A DNA stretch of 64,000 bases from Myxococcota bacterium (GCA_022447545.1 JAKVBI010000016.1:62001-126000); one strand, 5' to 3'. Counted from the first letter of the stretch, positions 54,538 to 64,000 are shown. Numbers and translations: made by a program. The notes: generated by a model from the sequence alone, not told the origin.

Positions 54538-55608
54538 GTGTCGGGTTCCCTCAACGGCGAAATTCAGGAGTTCGGGATCGCGGATGTCCTGCAGTGGATT
54601 GGCCAACACGGCAAGAGCGGGACTCTGTATCTGCGGCGAGAGAAGCAGGCCCTCGAGATCCATTTCGATCGCGGTCGGATCGCCTGCGCGCTGCCGGAAA
54701 GCGCTCGCGCCGACGAGGCGTTCGCGAAGCTGTGGATTCGCTGCGGGGGGGACGGCGCGGACCGCATGCCTGATGCGATGCGCGCCGCACGGGCATCGGC
54801 GTTGGAGTTGCCCGACTGGTTGATGGAGCAGTGCTGGGCGTCCGAGGCCGAGGTGGTCGAGATTCGGGATTTGCTGACTCGTGAAAATCTCTTCGAAGCG
54901 ATGCAGTGGACGAGCGGTTCGTTTGCCTTTGAACCGGTGGATTGCTTGCAGGTTCATTCGGGACGCGCTCCGGTTTCGGTGGAGCAGGCGTTGATGGAAG
55001 GACTGCGCATTCTGGATGAGTGGCGCGTGTTACAGCCCAGGCTCAAGCCGCCGGAAACGATCTTTCGCTGGATCGGTGACCCACTGGCTTTCGATCCCGC
55101 CGATCTGCGGATCGACTCCGCAGTGTGGGCGCGTATGATCGGATCCATCGATGGCAAGCGGGCGATGTGTGAAGTCGTCGACCTGTGTCGAGCGGGCACC
55201 TTTGAGGGAAACCGGATCCTGGACGGATTGCTGCAGTACGGCGCCATTGAGCCCGTTGCCTGCTCGGACCGCGCATCCTCTTTCAAGCGAGGCCCCTCTG
55301 CGTGGACGTGGGTGGGGCGTTGCCTCGATGTCGGGGTGCCTCTGCTTCTCCTGGCGGCCATCGCCTGGGCAACCTTCGGTGCACCGAGATCCTTCGATCT
55401 GCTTCCTGGCGATCTTCCAGGGCACCAGCAGGGCATCCTGGCTCTTGATCGGAGGCCGCTCCAGTGGTTGCGATCGAGTTACGCAAGCCTGGCCGCGAGG
55501 CGGGCTGAGACTGCCTCCGAGATTTCTCTCGGGGTCATTGGAATCAGGGGGGACGACACGGCGGGGCCTGTTCCCGGGCCGTTGGCGGTGGTCCCGGGCC
55601 AATCCTAA
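54538..55608 (+). CDS. DUF4388 (PATAN) protein with C-terminal membrane segment
   Basis: A 356-residue protein beginning with a PATAN/DUF4388 domain ('LNGEIQEFGIADVLQWIGQ', 'GKSGTLYLRREKQALEIHFD') and a following helical domain of the type seen in deltaproteobacterial regulators ('VWARMIGSIDGKRAMCEVVD'). A single membrane segment lies near residues 262-280. PATAN domains in cyanobacteria mediate protein interactions in motility signalling. It could connect with the cyclic di-GMP or pilus genes, but this is speculative. GTG start. Confidence 0.7.
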   Translation: MSGSLNGEIQEFGIADVLQWIGQHGKSGTLYLRREKQALEIHFDRGRIACALPESARADEAFAKLWIRCGGDGADRMPDAMRAARASALELPDWLMEQCWASEAEVVEIRDLLTRENLFEAMQWTSGSFAFEPVDCLQVHSGRAPVSVEQALMEGLRILDEWRVLQPRLKPPETIFRWIGDPLAFDPADLRIDSAVWARMIGSIDGKRAMCEVVDLCRAGTFEGNRILDGLLQYGAIEPVACSDRASSFKRGPSAWTWVGRCLDVGVPLLLLAAIAWATFGAPRSFDLLPGDLPGHQQGILALDRRPLQWLRSSYASLAARRAETASEISLGVIGIRGDDTAGPVPGPLAVVPGQS

Positions 55609-55710
55609 ACTAAGCGCCAATCGCGTCGGGGCTTCGGAGCTTGGCTGAGATGGCTTGCCTGCCGAGTTTCGAGAGCGCCTAACCGTCGATCTTCAAGCGA
55701 AGGACCCCCC

Positions 55711-56766
55711 CTGGCCAACCACTCCGCCTCCACGCGTCAGACCCTCGTTTTCGATGACAATCAAACGGCTGCGGCTCTCTATGGAGAGAGCGACCGCACT
55801 TTGAGGATCCTCGAGCAGGGCTTGGACATCAGCGCCCATGCCCGTGGGAACCAGGTGCGTCTGACGGGCCCGGCCCACCACGTCGAAGCGGCCAAGAAGG
55901 TGCTTGAGCAACTCTATGCCGAGGTTCAGGGGGGTCATGTGGTCCGCTCTCGAGATGTTCGACAGGCGGTTCGCATGGTTGCCCAGGAACCCGAGGTCGA
56001 CCTCGAAGACGTCTACGAGAACGTACTGGCGTCGGTGGGGTCGAGGCGTCGAATTACCGCCAAGAATCTCAATCAGCGTCGCTACGTCGAGTTGATGCGG
56101 AAGCACGACCTTGTCATGGCAAGTGGCCCGGCAGGTACTGGCAAGACCTATCTGGCCATGGCCATGGCCATCGCATCCCTTCACCGTCACGAAGTCTCCC
56201 GCGTCGTACTGACGCGTCCTGCGGTGGAAGCTGGCGAGAAGTTGGGGTTCTTGCCGGGATCCATGGCGGAGAAGGTCGACCCGTATCTACGGCCCTTGTA
56301 CGACGCTCTGAACGACATGATGCCCTTCGAAAAGGCCTCGCGTCTCATCGAGCGGCGAGTCATCGAAGTGGCACCTCTGGCGTTTATGAGGGGCCGGACA
56401 CTCAACGATTCCTTTGTGATTCTTGACGAGGCCCAGAATACGACGAGCGAGCAGATGAAGATGTTTTTGACCCGCTTGGGGTTCGACTCGAAGGCCGTTG
56501 TCACCGGGGACGTGACTCAGATCGATCTGCCGGGCGCCAAGCGAAGTGGTCTGGTCGAAGCGCTCTCGCTTCTGCAAAATGTTGACGGGATCGGCTTCAT
56601 CCGATTCAACGATGGGGACGTGGTGCGCCATCCACTCGTTCAATCCATCGTTCGCGCCTACGAGAAGGCGAGTGCCGCCGAGATCCGGCGGGATGAAGCG
56701 CCGAGCGCGAATCCCTCGACGACGGACTCGGGCGCAGAGGTCGAGGATCCCCCGAACGAAGCATGA
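55711..56766 (+). CDS. phoH: PhoH-family ATPase with a non-standard CTG start
   Basis: The P-loop 'ASGPAGTGKTYLAMAMAIA', Walker B 'FVILDEAQNTTSEQMKMFL' and 'AVVTGDVTQIDLPGAKRSG' identify the YbeZ/PhoH family, an RNA-associated ATPase acting with YbeY. Family-specific sequence ('LVFDDNQTAAALYGESDRTL') begins upstream of the first canonical start, a TTG at 55801. The frame from the upstream stop at 55606 to 55801 has no ATG, GTG or TTG. A CTG at 55711 has GAAGGA six bases upstream and gives 351 residues. The stop overlaps ybeY (ATGA). Confidence 0.85.
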   Translation: MANHSASTRQTLVFDDNQTAAALYGESDRTLRILEQGLDISAHARGNQVRLTGPAHHVEAAKKVLEQLYAEVQGGHVVRSRDVRQAVRMVAQEPEVDLEDVYENVLASVGSRRRITAKNLNQRRYVELMRKHDLVMASGPAGTGKTYLAMAMAIASLHRHEVSRVVLTRPAVEAGEKLGFLPGSMAEKVDPYLRPLYDALNDMMPFEKASRLIERRVIEVAPLAFMRGRTLNDSFVILDEAQNTTSEQMKMFLTRLGFDSKAVVTGDVTQIDLPGAKRSGLVEALSLLQNVDGIGFIRFNDGDVVRHPLVQSIVRAYEKASAAEIRRDEAPSANPSTTDSGAEVEDPPNEA

Positions 56767-57203
56767 CGGTGCGCATCACGGGCTCTCGCGCTCGCTCTTT
56801 GCCGCGAACCGACCGCCGCCTACTCCGCTCCCGTGCCGTCCGCATGCTCCGGGAACTGGGGCATAGCCGGTCGGAGCTTTCGCTGAGCCTGGTGAATGAC
56901 GTCCGGATTGCCGAGCTCAATGAGGGATGGCGCGGGAAATCCGGACCGACCGATGTGTTGGCCTTTCCACTGTTGGAGGGGGAGGGCGCTGATTTTGCCG
57001 GAGACCTGCTCGGCGATGTCGTGATCGGAATCGAAACCGCCGCCAGCCAGGCCCGTCGGGCTCGGCGCTCTCTGGACGACGAGGTGGCACGCCTGATGAT
57101 CCACGGCACTCTGCACCTGCTTGGCCATGACCACGAGCAGGAGGATGAGGCCCGCGAAATGCGCAGCGAGGAAAGGCGGCTGTGGCGGGTCTTGCGTGGA
57201 TGA
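56763..57203 (+). CDS. ybeY: Endoribonuclease / rRNA maturation factor YbeY
   Basis: A 146-residue metalloprotein needed for 16S rRNA 3'-end maturation and ribosome quality control. The zinc site is 'MIHGTLHLLGHDHEQEDEA' (H-x3-H-x5-H). 'TDVLAFPLLEG' and 'GDVVIGIETA' are conserved too. It overlaps phoH and lnt by four bases each. The usual ybeX (corC) between ybeY and lnt is missing. Confidence 0.93.
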   Translation: MTVRITGSRARSLPRTDRRLLRSRAVRMLRELGHSRSELSLSLVNDVRIAELNEGWRGKSGPTDVLAFPLLEGEGADFAGDLLGDVVIGIETAASQARRARRSLDDEVARLMIHGTLHLLGHDHEQEDEAREMRSEERRLWRVLRG

Positions 57204-58819
57204 GGGGGGAGAGGTCAAGGAGCCCTGAATCGGAAGCGGGCGGCGCCATGCTGCGCTCGATTCGGATTGCACTCCTGGCGGGCTACGTCGTCGTCTCGTT
57301 CTGGTCGTTTCCGCAGCCCGTACTCGGAGTCGTGGTGGATCTGGGAGCCGGCTTGGCTTGGTTCGCTCCAGCCCTGCTGGTGCTTGGATTGCGTGGCCTC
57401 GCGCCGCGACAGGCCGCGCTTTGGGGGTTTACGGCGGCGCTGGTGGCTCACTCGGCGATCCTTCACTGGATCTACGTCGTGACCGTGACCTACGGCCATG
57501 CGGCGGCCATCGTGGGTTGGGTCGCTCCGGTCTTCCTTGCGGTCTACGTCGCATTGCCCACGGCATTGTTTGGCGGTCTGCTCTCGTGGCTATCGCGCCG
57601 AGGTCTCGACGGTGCCTTCGCAGTGGCGGCGCTGTGGATGTCACTGGACCAATTGCGCAGCTGGTTGTTCACCGGCTTCCCCTGGGCATCTCTGGGGTAT
57701 GCCCAGCACCTCAACCCCGCCATGCTCGGCCTCGCGTCCCTGATCGGTGTCTACGGCCTGTCCTTCGTGACCGCCCTGGGAGGGGTGGCTCTGGCCCATC
57801 TGGGGCTCGCGATTCGTGAGGGTCTTCGGCCGGCGAGGCAGGATATTTGGGCGCTGGTCTGTGTGGTACTGCTGCTGGTGCTGGGTTGGGGCTCGTTTCG
57901 GGCTGTGGACGACGTGGGGCTTCCACGTGTTCGAGTCGCCGTTGCTCAGGGGAACATCGAACAGGGAGTCAAGTGGAGCCCGGCCTGGAAGGATCGGACT
58001 CTGAGTATCTATGAGGGCCTCACCCGCCAGGCCGCAGAGGCGGGGGCGCAGATCGTGGTCTGGCCCGAGTCCGCCGTGCCGGGCGGACTCGAACCATATG
58101 CCCAAACGGGCCGCCGTGTGGCGGATCTTGCGCGAGAGACCGGTGTTTCCTTGGTGGTGGGTGCGGTAGGCCTCGAATACGATCGTGTGGGTCGCGTGGA
58201 GAGGTTCTTCGATAGCGCGTTCGTGTTGGATGCCGCAGGTCGGATCCAGCACCGATACGACAAATCCCACCTGGTCCCATTTGGGGAATACGTTCCATTC
58301 CGCGACCTGATCGGTCGCTTCATGTCCGCGGTAGCACGCGGAATCGCCACGGGAGATGTCTCCCAGGGGTCGGGGCCTCGTGCTCTCACGGTTCCTCTCG
58401 AGGTTGGCCCCGATGCCCGGGTCGGACTGCCGGTCTGCTTCGAGTTGTTGTTTCCAGCTCTGGTTCGCGGCTTCGTGGCAGACGGCGCCCAGGCACTTTT
58501 CGCCATGACCAACGACGCCTGGTACGGGCGCACCGGCGCCCCCTATCAATTCCTCGCCATCACGGCGTTGCGGTCTGCCGAAAACCGGATCTGGACAGCC
58601 CGGGCGGCCAATACGGGTGTTTCTGCCTTCATCGACGCTCGGGGGCGCGTGCGATCCCAGACGCGGATCTTCGAGCCCGGGCTGCTTCTTGAGGATGTCC
58701 CATTGCGCGCGGGCCCCCGGGGCGGTTCTCTCTACACCCGGCACGGAGGGTGGATCACCGCCGCAGGCTGGCTCACGGTTTCGGCCCTGCTGGTGGTGGG
58801 GCTTCGTCGAGCGCGCTGA
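57200..58819 (+). CDS. lnt: Apolipoprotein N-acyltransferase
   Basis: Acylates the N-terminal Cys of outer-membrane lipoproteins. About six membrane segments precede a periplasmic nitrilase-type domain with the catalytic triad: Glu in 'VVWPESAVPGGLE', Lys in 'RYDKSHLVPFGEYVPF' and Cys in 'LPVCFELLFPALV'. One more membrane segment closes the protein. The ATG at 57200 overlaps ybeY (ATGA) and gives 539 residues; an ATG at 57248, just before the first membrane segment, is an equally good start. The lptE and lol genes in the window share its lipoprotein theme. Confidence 0.9.
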   Translation: MRGERSRSPESEAGGAMLRSIRIALLAGYVVVSFWSFPQPVLGVVVDLGAGLAWFAPALLVLGLRGLAPRQAALWGFTAALVAHSAILHWIYVVTVTYGHAAAIVGWVAPVFLAVYVALPTALFGGLLSWLSRRGLDGAFAVAALWMSLDQLRSWLFTGFPWASLGYAQHLNPAMLGLASLIGVYGLSFVTALGGVALAHLGLAIREGLRPARQDIWALVCVVLLLVLGWGSFRAVDDVGLPRVRVAVAQGNIEQGVKWSPAWKDRTLSIYEGLTRQAAEAGAQIVVWPESAVPGGLEPYAQTGRRVADLARETGVSLVVGAVGLEYDRVGRVERFFDSAFVLDAAGRIQHRYDKSHLVPFGEYVPFRDLIGRFMSAVARGIATGDVSQGSGPRALTVPLEVGPDARVGLPVCFELLFPALVRGFVADGAQALFAMTNDAWYGRTGAPYQFLAITALRSAENRIWTARAANTGVSAFIDARGRVRSQTRIFEPGLLLEDVPLRAGPRGGSLYTRHGGWITAAGWLTVSALLVVGLRRAR

Positions 58820-58886
58820 CTCCCGGCTTTGAGGGAGTGGAGGGGTGGCGCGAGGGTCGAGCCCGTCTTTGTGCGAAGGGGGATGT

Positions 58887-60027
58887 ATGAGCGAAGAAAA
58901 CAGCCCGGTCGACTCCAGCGAACTCGCCGAACGATTGCGCGCCTTGCGTGAGCGTGTCGAAGAGTTCCGGGGGCGGCTTTGACCCAGCTCGCCTCCGCCT
59001 GCGTCTCGAGGCCCTCGAGGCCGACATCGCACGCCCCGATCTCTGGGATGACCCGGACCAGGCTCAGAAGGTTTTGCGGGAGAAGAGTGGAGTCGACCGA
59101 GAACTCCAGGTCTTCGAGCAACTCGAGAGCTACCTCGATGACGCTGAGGTCCTGCTCGATCTCGCCACCGAAGCCGACGATCAGGCCACGCGCGACGAAG
59201 CGGCCGAGAAACTTTCGCTCGCCGATGCGGAGCTTGCAGAGGCCGAGCTTCGTCGTTTGCTCGGTGGGGAGCACGACACCTCGAATGCCATCGTGTCCAT
59301 CAACCCCGGCGCGGGGGGAACCGATGCTTGCGACTGGGCGGAGATGCTTCTGCGCATGTATCTGCGATGGGCGGAGCGTAGAGGTTTTCAATCACAGGTT
59401 CTCGATCTGCAAGCCGGCGATGAAGCAGGCATCAAAAACGCGACCGTGACATTTTCGGGCCCCTATGCATTCGGCTACACGAATGCCGAAGAAGGCGTAC
59501 ACCGGCTGGTTCGTATCTCTCCCTTCGATTCGCAGTCACGTCGACACACGGCTTTTGCGAGCGTGACCGTCACCCCGGAGATCGACGATGCGATCGAGAT
59601 CGAACTGGATGACAAAGATCTGAGGATAGACACCTATCGCTCCGGAGGAGCGGGAGGCCAGCACGTCAATAAGACGGACTCTGCGGTTCGCATCACCCAC
59701 CTGCCGTCGGGGCTCGTCGTGCAGTGTCAGAACGAGCGTTCTCAACACAAGAATCGCTCGAGTGCCATGAAGGTGCTGCGAGCTCGACTGTACGACAAGG
59801 CGCGTCGTGAGCACGAGGAGGAACTGGCCCAGGCGAGAGGGGACCAGCGACAGATCGACTTTGGCAGTCAGATTCGCTCTTATACCCTTCATCCGCAGCA
59901 GCGGGTCAAGGACCATCGCACGGGTGTCGAAACGGGGAATGTGGACGCTGTCCTCGAAGGAGACCTCGATACTTTTATCCGCGCGACCCTCCTGGAACGC
60001 GCGCGAGTAGCCGGGGAGGATCCGTGA
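58887..60027 (+). CDS. prfB: Peptide chain release factor 2, with programmed +1 frameshift
   Basis: Terminates at UGA and UAA. The gene is split into a 31-codon first part (58887-58979) ending at an in-frame TGA at 58980, and the second part, joined by a +1 shift at CTT-TGA so that decoding resumes at GAC 58981. The product carries the RF2 tripeptide 'SPF' ('RISPFDSQSRRHT') and the GGQ motif ('SGGAGGQHVNKTDSAVRI'). GGGGG precedes the ATG. The last bases overlap lysS (GTGA). The real protein is about 379 residues. Confidence 0.93.
58966..58983 (+). promoter_or_regulatory. RF2 programmed frameshift site
   Basis: CGGGGGCGGCTTTGAC: an internal Shine-Dalgarno-like GGGGG three bases before the CTT TGA C slippery site. 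It matches the classical bacterial RF2 autoregulatory frameshift, in which low RF2 lets ribosomes shift +1 at CTT. Confidence 0.92.
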
Positions 60028-61511
60028 GCGAGCGTGAGATCGAAGCGAGGCGAGCGCGATTGCAAGAGTTGCGCGAGGAGGGTGTCGACCCCTATCCGGC
60101 GCGGGTCGGCCCCCGAACCGCGGTGCGAGAAGTCGTGGCCGAGTATGGAGAGGCCACCGCTGAGGAGCTCGAGCAAGCCGCCCCCAAGGTTGCTGTAGCG
60201 GGCCGGATCATGGCGGTTCGCTCCTTCGGGAAGCTGGTCTTCCTCCAAGTGCTCGAGGACGGCGCAGCGCTCCAATTGTCGGCCAGGAAGAAGGAGATGT
60301 CCCCCGAGTCCTTCGCCTTTGTGAAGAGACTCGACGTTGGGGATTTCGTACGCGCCGAGGGGGCTCTCTGGAGAACGCGAACTGGCGAACTCACCGTCGA
60401 TGTGCGGGAAGCCCAGATCCTCGCCAAGAGCGTCCGTCCGCTTCCTGAAAAGTGGCACGGTTTGAGCGACGTGGAGCTGCGCTTTCGCAGGCGTTTTCTC
60501 GACCTGCTCGTCAACGAGGAGTCGCGACGGATCGCGTTGGTGCGCAGTCGGACGCTTTCGGCCATGCGCTCATTCCTGGATGAACGGGGGTTCATGGAGG
60601 TCGAGACGCCCGTGCTGCAGCCCCTCTACGGCGGTGCGGCAGCGAGGCCCTTTTCGACCCATCACAACACCTACGATCAAACTCTCTTTCTTCGAATCTC
60701 CGACGAGTTGTACTTGAAGCGCTTGGTGGCTGGTGGGCTCGATCGGGTCTACGAGATCGGTCACAACTTTCGAAACGAGGGGATCTCGCGCAAACACAAC
60801 CCCGAGTTCACGATGATGGAGTGCTACCAAGCTTACGCTGATTACCGCGACATGATGGAACTCACGGAGGCGATGGTGAGTGAGATCGCTCTCGCGGTGC
60901 GAGGCACGACGAAGGTTGAGTTCCAGGGCGAGTCCATCGACCTGGGGAGTTGGACCCAGATTCCACTTCGCGACGCCATCCATGATGCGACGGGCGTCGA
61001 TTTCGTCGAGCACGACGATTTGGATGGCTTGCGGGGCGCCGTGCGAGCCAAGGGGCTCGGCGAGGCGGCGGCTCCCAGTTGGGCGAAGTTGGTGGATGAT
61101 TTGTTCAGCGAGCACGTGGAGCCGTCACTCATTCAGCCCACCTTCATGGTCGATTATCCCAGGGAGCTCTCGCCGCTCGCGAAAAGCTCGCCCCGCGATC
61201 CGCGCCTGGTGGAGCGATTCGAACCGTTCATCGGAGGCATGGAGATCGGCAACGCATTCAGTGAGTTGAACGACCCCGACGATCAACGCGATCGGCTGGA
61301 ACGCCAACAAGAGGCGCAGCTCTCGGGCGATGACGAAGCCCATCCTCTGGACGAGGATTACCTGCTAACCCTCGAATATGGTTTGCCTCCCACCGGAGGT
61401 CTTGGCATCGGGGTCGATCGGCTCGTCATGGTTCTTGCGGACGCTCCCAATTTGAGGGAGGTCATCCTCTTCCCCCATCTCCGTCCCGAATCGGATGGCG
61501 GATCGTCCTGA
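60024..61511 (+). CDS. lysS: Lysyl-tRNA synthetase (class II)
   Basis: A 495-residue class II enzyme. N-terminal OB fold ('AVAGRIMAVRSFGKLVFLQV'), then motif 1 'FMEVETPVLQPLYGGAAARP', motif 2 'RNEGISRKHNPEFTMMECYQ' and motif 3 'LPPTGGLGIGVDRLVMVL'. GTG start overlapping prfB. prfB-lysS is a conserved pair in bacteria. It ends adjacent to the lolC start. Confidence 0.95.
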   Translation: MSEREIEARRARLQELREEGVDPYPARVGPRTAVREVVAEYGEATAEELEQAAPKVAVAGRIMAVRSFGKLVFLQVLEDGAALQLSARKKEMSPESFAFVKRLDVGDFVRAEGALWRTRTGELTVDVREAQILAKSVRPLPEKWHGLSDVELRFRRRFLDLLVNEESRRIALVRSRTLSAMRSFLDERGFMEVETPVLQPLYGGAAARPFSTHHNTYDQTLFLRISDELYLKRLVAGGLDRVYEIGHNFRNEGISRKHNPEFTMMECYQAYADYRDMMELTEAMVSEIALAVRGTTKVEFQGESIDLGSWTQIPLRDAIHDATGVDFVEHDDLDGLRGAVRAKGLGEAAAPSWAKLVDDLFSEHVEPSLIQPTFMVDYPRELSPLAKSSPRDPRLVERFEPFIGGMEIGNAFSELNDPDDQRDRLERQQEAQLSGDDEAHPLDEDYLLTLEYGLPPTGGLGIGVDRLVMVLADAPNLREVILFPHLRPESDGGSS

Positions 61512-63457
61512 TGCTTTGGGAGCTCGTTACTGCCGCCGGAGGAACGCTCGCTCTGAGCTTCGTGGTGGCCATCGCGTTCGGGGTCGGTGCCTTTGCGCTT
61601 CTGTTCCTGGGCTCCGCCATCGTGGCCCTCGACAGCTTTGCCCGGGTCGCATTCAGCATCAGGAATCGGTTTTTGGTGTGGCTCCTGGGCTCGTCCATGT
61701 TGGCATTCGTGGGGCTGCGGGAGTGGGCGCCGGAGCATGCAGGGGAACCGCTTAACTTTCAGGTCCAAGCCTTCGCGCTGGCATTCGGCGGAGCGGGTGC
61801 CGCGTTGGCGGGTAGCATGGTGTTCATCTGGATTCTCCTTCGGTACCTGACTCCCACGCGGATGGCGAAGATCTCGCTCGGTGCCCTTGGAGTCGCTTAT
61901 TCGCTGATGATCGGCGGAAGTTCCGATCCCACGTTTGCACTGGTCCCTGCTTTGTTCGTCGCCGGGACGGGAGCCCTGTTGCGTTTCCGCTCCCGTAGGG
62001 GCGGGAGGGAATCGATCGCAGAGGGAATGTCCTGGGTGCTGGCTTTGTCGATGCTGCCAGGCGTTTGTGTCGCCCTGGCTTTGGCGGAGCCGAGCCTCGA
62101 GGTGACGACCGCGGGGACCTCGTTTCTTGGATTCCTCGTGCTGCTGGTCCTGTTTGGATTGCTCCCTCTGGCAACTGCTGGCCTGCTCGAATCGCGCGGT
62201 GGAGTCGAGTGGTTCATCGCGCGCCGCTACCTGGTTGCGAAGCGGCGACAGACCTTCATCTCCGTGATCACCGGCATCTGTATCCTCGGGATTGCTGCAG
62301 GGGTGTGGCTGATCATCACGGTGCTCTCGGTCATGAACGGCTTCGAGCGGACCTGGCGAGACGAGATCATCGGCAATCGCGCTCATTTTACGGTCAACAG
62401 TGGCCTTGGGCCCTTTGGCGACTACGGGGCGATCCTCAACCGCGTGGAAGCTGTTCCCGACGTCGTTGCGGCGTCGCCATTTCTCGATGCCGAGGGCATG
62501 GTGCGGGGAAATGCGGGAGCGATCATGGCCATGAGGCTTCGGGGAATCGACCCCGAGCGGGTGGGGCGGGTCACCGACCTCGAGGAGGATTTGATCGGGG
62601 GCTCTCTGGATTCTCTCATCGAGACCGCCGAGGGGCGTGATCCGGGCATCGTGATCGGTAGCCAGTTGGCTAGCGCCCTGGCTTTGGAACTTGGCGATCC
62701 CATGGTGGTGATCTCTCCCTTTGGCGGTCCACAAACGCCGCTGGGGCCCGCCCCTCGTTTGACCCGTTTCGAGGTCACGGGAGTCTTCGAGTCGAGTTTC
62801 TTTCAATACGACGAGATGTTCACCTACGTGAATCTCGCCGCCGCCCAGGACTTTCGAAGGGCCCCGGACGTCGTGGACGGGATCGAAGGCCGAACCACAG
62901 ACTTCTACCGTTCCGCGCGAGTGGCGGCAGCCGTGGAGGATACCCTCGGGTTTCCGTACTTCACGAGGGATTGGAAGGAGTTCTTTCCCGCATTTTTTCA
63001 GGCCCTCAAGAGTGAGCGCGTGATGATGTTCATTCTGCTCGCCATGATCATGGTGGTGGCATCGTTCTCGATCGTGTCGACTCTGGTGATGATGATCATG
63101 GAGAAATCCAGTGACATCGCGATCCTCAAGGCAATGGGTGCCCCCGAGGAAAGCATCGAGCGGATCTTTGCCATCGAGGGGGTTCTGATCGGGTTGTCGG
63201 GGACGCTCCTCGGAGTGATCGCGGGGATCGCCTTCACCGGGAGAATCGCCTGGATCCAGGCGCAGATCGAGGCAATTACCGGAATCGACACCCTGCCCGC
63301 GAGTGTCTACCAGTTCTCGACCCTTCCCGCCGAGTTCAATGCGACTCAGATCGCACTGGCGATCGGGTTGGCCATGGTGCTGGCGCTCGGCGCGACGTTG
63401 TTGCCCAGTCGACAAGGTGCCCGCATCGATCCGGTAGAGGCACTTCGCTATGAGTGA
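61511..63457 (+). CDS. LolC/LolE-type lipoprotein-releasing permease with an extra N-terminal membrane domain
   Basis: Residues about 235-648 are a MacB/LolC-like permease: a membrane segment after '[20 protein letters not shown]', a large periplasmic domain ('[20 protein letters not shown]' and '[20 protein letters not shown]'), and three C-terminal membrane segments with '[19 protein letters not shown]'. Residues 1-235 add about seven further membrane segments not found in LolC of about 410 residues. It pairs with the LolD ATPase to pull lipoproteins from the inner membrane. Its last eight bases overlap lolD. Whether it acts as a homodimer is not shown. Confidence 0.85.
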   Translation: MLWELVTAAGGTLALSFVVAIAFGVGAFALLFLGSAIVALDSFARVAFSIRNRFLVWLLGSSMLAFVGLREWAPEHAGEPLNFQVQAFALAFGGAGAALAGSMVFIWILLRYLTPTRMAKISLGALGVAYSLMIGGSSDPTFALVPALFVAGTGALLRFRSRRGGRESIAEGMSWVLALSMLPGVCVALALAEPSLEVTTAGTSFLGFLVLLVLFGLLPLATAGLLESRGGVEWFIARRYLVAKRRQTFISVITGICILGIAAGVWLIITVLSVMNGFERTWRDEIIGNRAHFTVNSGLGPFGDYGAILNRVEAVPDVVAASPFLDAEGMVRGNAGAIMAMRLRGIDPERVGRVTDLEEDLIGGSLDSLIETAEGRDPGIVIGSQLASALALELGDPMVVISPFGGPQTPLGPAPRLTRFEVTGVFESSFFQYDEMFTYVNLAAAQDFRRAPDVVDGIEGRTTDFYRSARVAAAVEDTLGFPYFTRDWKEFFPAFFQALKSERVMMFILLAMIMVVASFSIVSTLVMMIMEKSSDIAILKAMGAPEESIERIFAIEGVLIGLSGTLLGVIAGIAFTGRIAWIQAQIEAITGIDTLPASVYQFSTLPAEFNATQIALAIGLAMVLALGATLLPSRQGARIDPVEALRYE

Positions 63458-64000
63458 CGTGCTTCTCCGGGCAAAGGATCTTGGCAAGGTCTATACCACG
63501 GGCGATGGCTCCATCGATGTCCTGCGCGGGGTCGGAATGGAACTGCGCGAAGGAGAGCGCGTGGCCATCGTGGGGCGCTCGGGCGTGGGGAAGTCGACGC
63601 TGCTCCACGTTCTCGGAACCCTCGATCGTCCAACGACCGGGACGGTTCATTTCCGCGGTGAGGACCTCTTTGCCAAGACGCCGTTGGAGTTGGCGCGGTT
63701 CCGGAACCGGAGCCTTGGCTTCATTTTTCAGTTTCATCACCTTCTGCCGGAGTTCAATGCCCTGGAGAACGTGATGATGCCCGGCCTGATCGCCGACACC
63801 GCGTTTTCAGAAATCCAGGATCGAGCCGAACGGATGCTGGTGGAGGTCGGACTCGAGGATCGAATTCTCCACCCGGTGGGCAAGTTGTCGGGGGGAGAGC
63901 GCCAGCGCGTGGCCGTTGCTCGCGCCCTCGTGCTCGAACCCGCATTGGTGCTGGCTGATGAGCCCACCGGAAACCTCGATCCCGGTACCGGGGATCGGAT
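63450..64000 (+). CDS. lolD: Lipoprotein-releasing ABC transporter ATP-binding protein LolD (3' partial)
   Basis: The window ends inside this gene. The visible 183 residues have Walker A '[20 protein letters not shown]', the signature '[19 protein letters not shown]' and Walker B '[13 protein letters not shown]', with '[18 protein letters not shown]' as in LolD. The ATG at 63450 lies inside the end of the permease gene. It is the energy subunit for the preceding LolC-like protein. Confidence 0.93.
   Translation, partial: MSDVLLRAKDLGKVYTTGDGSIDVLRGVGMELREGERVAIVGRSGVGKSTLLHVLGTLDRPTTGTVHFRGEDLFAKTPLELARFRNRSLGFIFQFHHLLPEFNALENVMMPGLIADTAFSEIQDRAERMLVEVGLEDRILHPVGKLSGGERQRVAVARALVLEPALVLADEPTGNLDPGTGDR

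Noticed and set aside
61358-63487. 709-codon minus-strand open frame
   Set aside because: It is the antisense of the lysS end and the LolC-like gene; its His/Gln/Arg-rich product matches nothing, and long antisense frames are common in GC-rich DNA.

Overview
The window is gene-dense, GC-rich bacterial chromosome, almost entirely protein-coding. It resembles the former Deltaproteobacteria, probably a Myxococcota-like lineage. That placement is inferred from gene order (dprA-trmFO-xerC-hslVU, rpmF-fab, nrdR-ribD-ribH-nusB, and pilA followed by a Myxococcus-type pilG-pilH-pilI-pilD run) and from families common there: PATAN/DUF4388 proteins, zinc-ribbon receivers, J-domain/TPR proteins and DnaK paralogues. 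No rRNA, CRISPR array, insertion sequence or phage gene is visible. Two tRNA genes are present, Glu-CTC and Gln-CTG.

Layout. 1-9.8 kb: end of an envelope protein, dprA, a gap where topA is often found, trmFO, xerC, hslV-hslU, a receiver-GAF-GAF protein, argB-argF. 10-13.5 kb: a J-domain/TPR protein, a lid-less Hsp70 and a PAS protein, overlapping or closely spaced. 13.7-20.6 kb: a YCF48-like lipoprotein, an acyl-CoA synthetase, a receiver-GAF-GGDEF diguanylate cyclase, aspS. 20.8-26.9 kb: a TCA block, mdh-sucC-sucD converging on korB-korA. 27-31.4 kb: a TPR lipoprotein, a RodZ-like protein, recO, glycyl-tRNA synthetase, a small lipoprotein. 31.6-34.7 kb: two tandem ECF sigma factors, the first behind a sigma-54-type promoter, a small co-operonic protein, a methyltransferase and a kinase-like protein. 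34.7-40.2 kb: exonuclease, tRNA-Glu, pilA behind a consensus sigma-54 promoter, pilG-pilH-pilI, pilD, tRNA-Gln. 40.4-43.7 kb: yceD-rpmF-fabD-acpP-fabF. 43.9-48.9 kb: a fused rpiB-glyA gene, nrdR, ribD, ribH, nusB and an M17 N-terminal-domain protein. 49-52.4 kb: two receiver proteins, lptE, holA, rpsT. 52.6-64 kb: a TPR/zinc-cluster membrane protein, a DUF4388 protein, phoH-ybeY-lnt, prfB with its programmed frameshift, lysS, a LolC/E-type permease with a large extra membrane domain, and the start of lolD.

How the genes work together: most of the window is housekeeping (translation, lipid and cofactor synthesis, TCA cycle, lipoprotein acylation and sorting), and many neighbours overlap by 4 bases (GTGA or ATGA), suggesting translational coupling. 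The less ordinary parts are the Hsp70/J/PAS module, the sigma-54 to ECF arrangement, the RpiB-GlyA fusion, the extended LolC, several receiver domains with altered key residues, and genes whose only plausible start is a non-standard codon, clearest for phoH (CTG at 55711).
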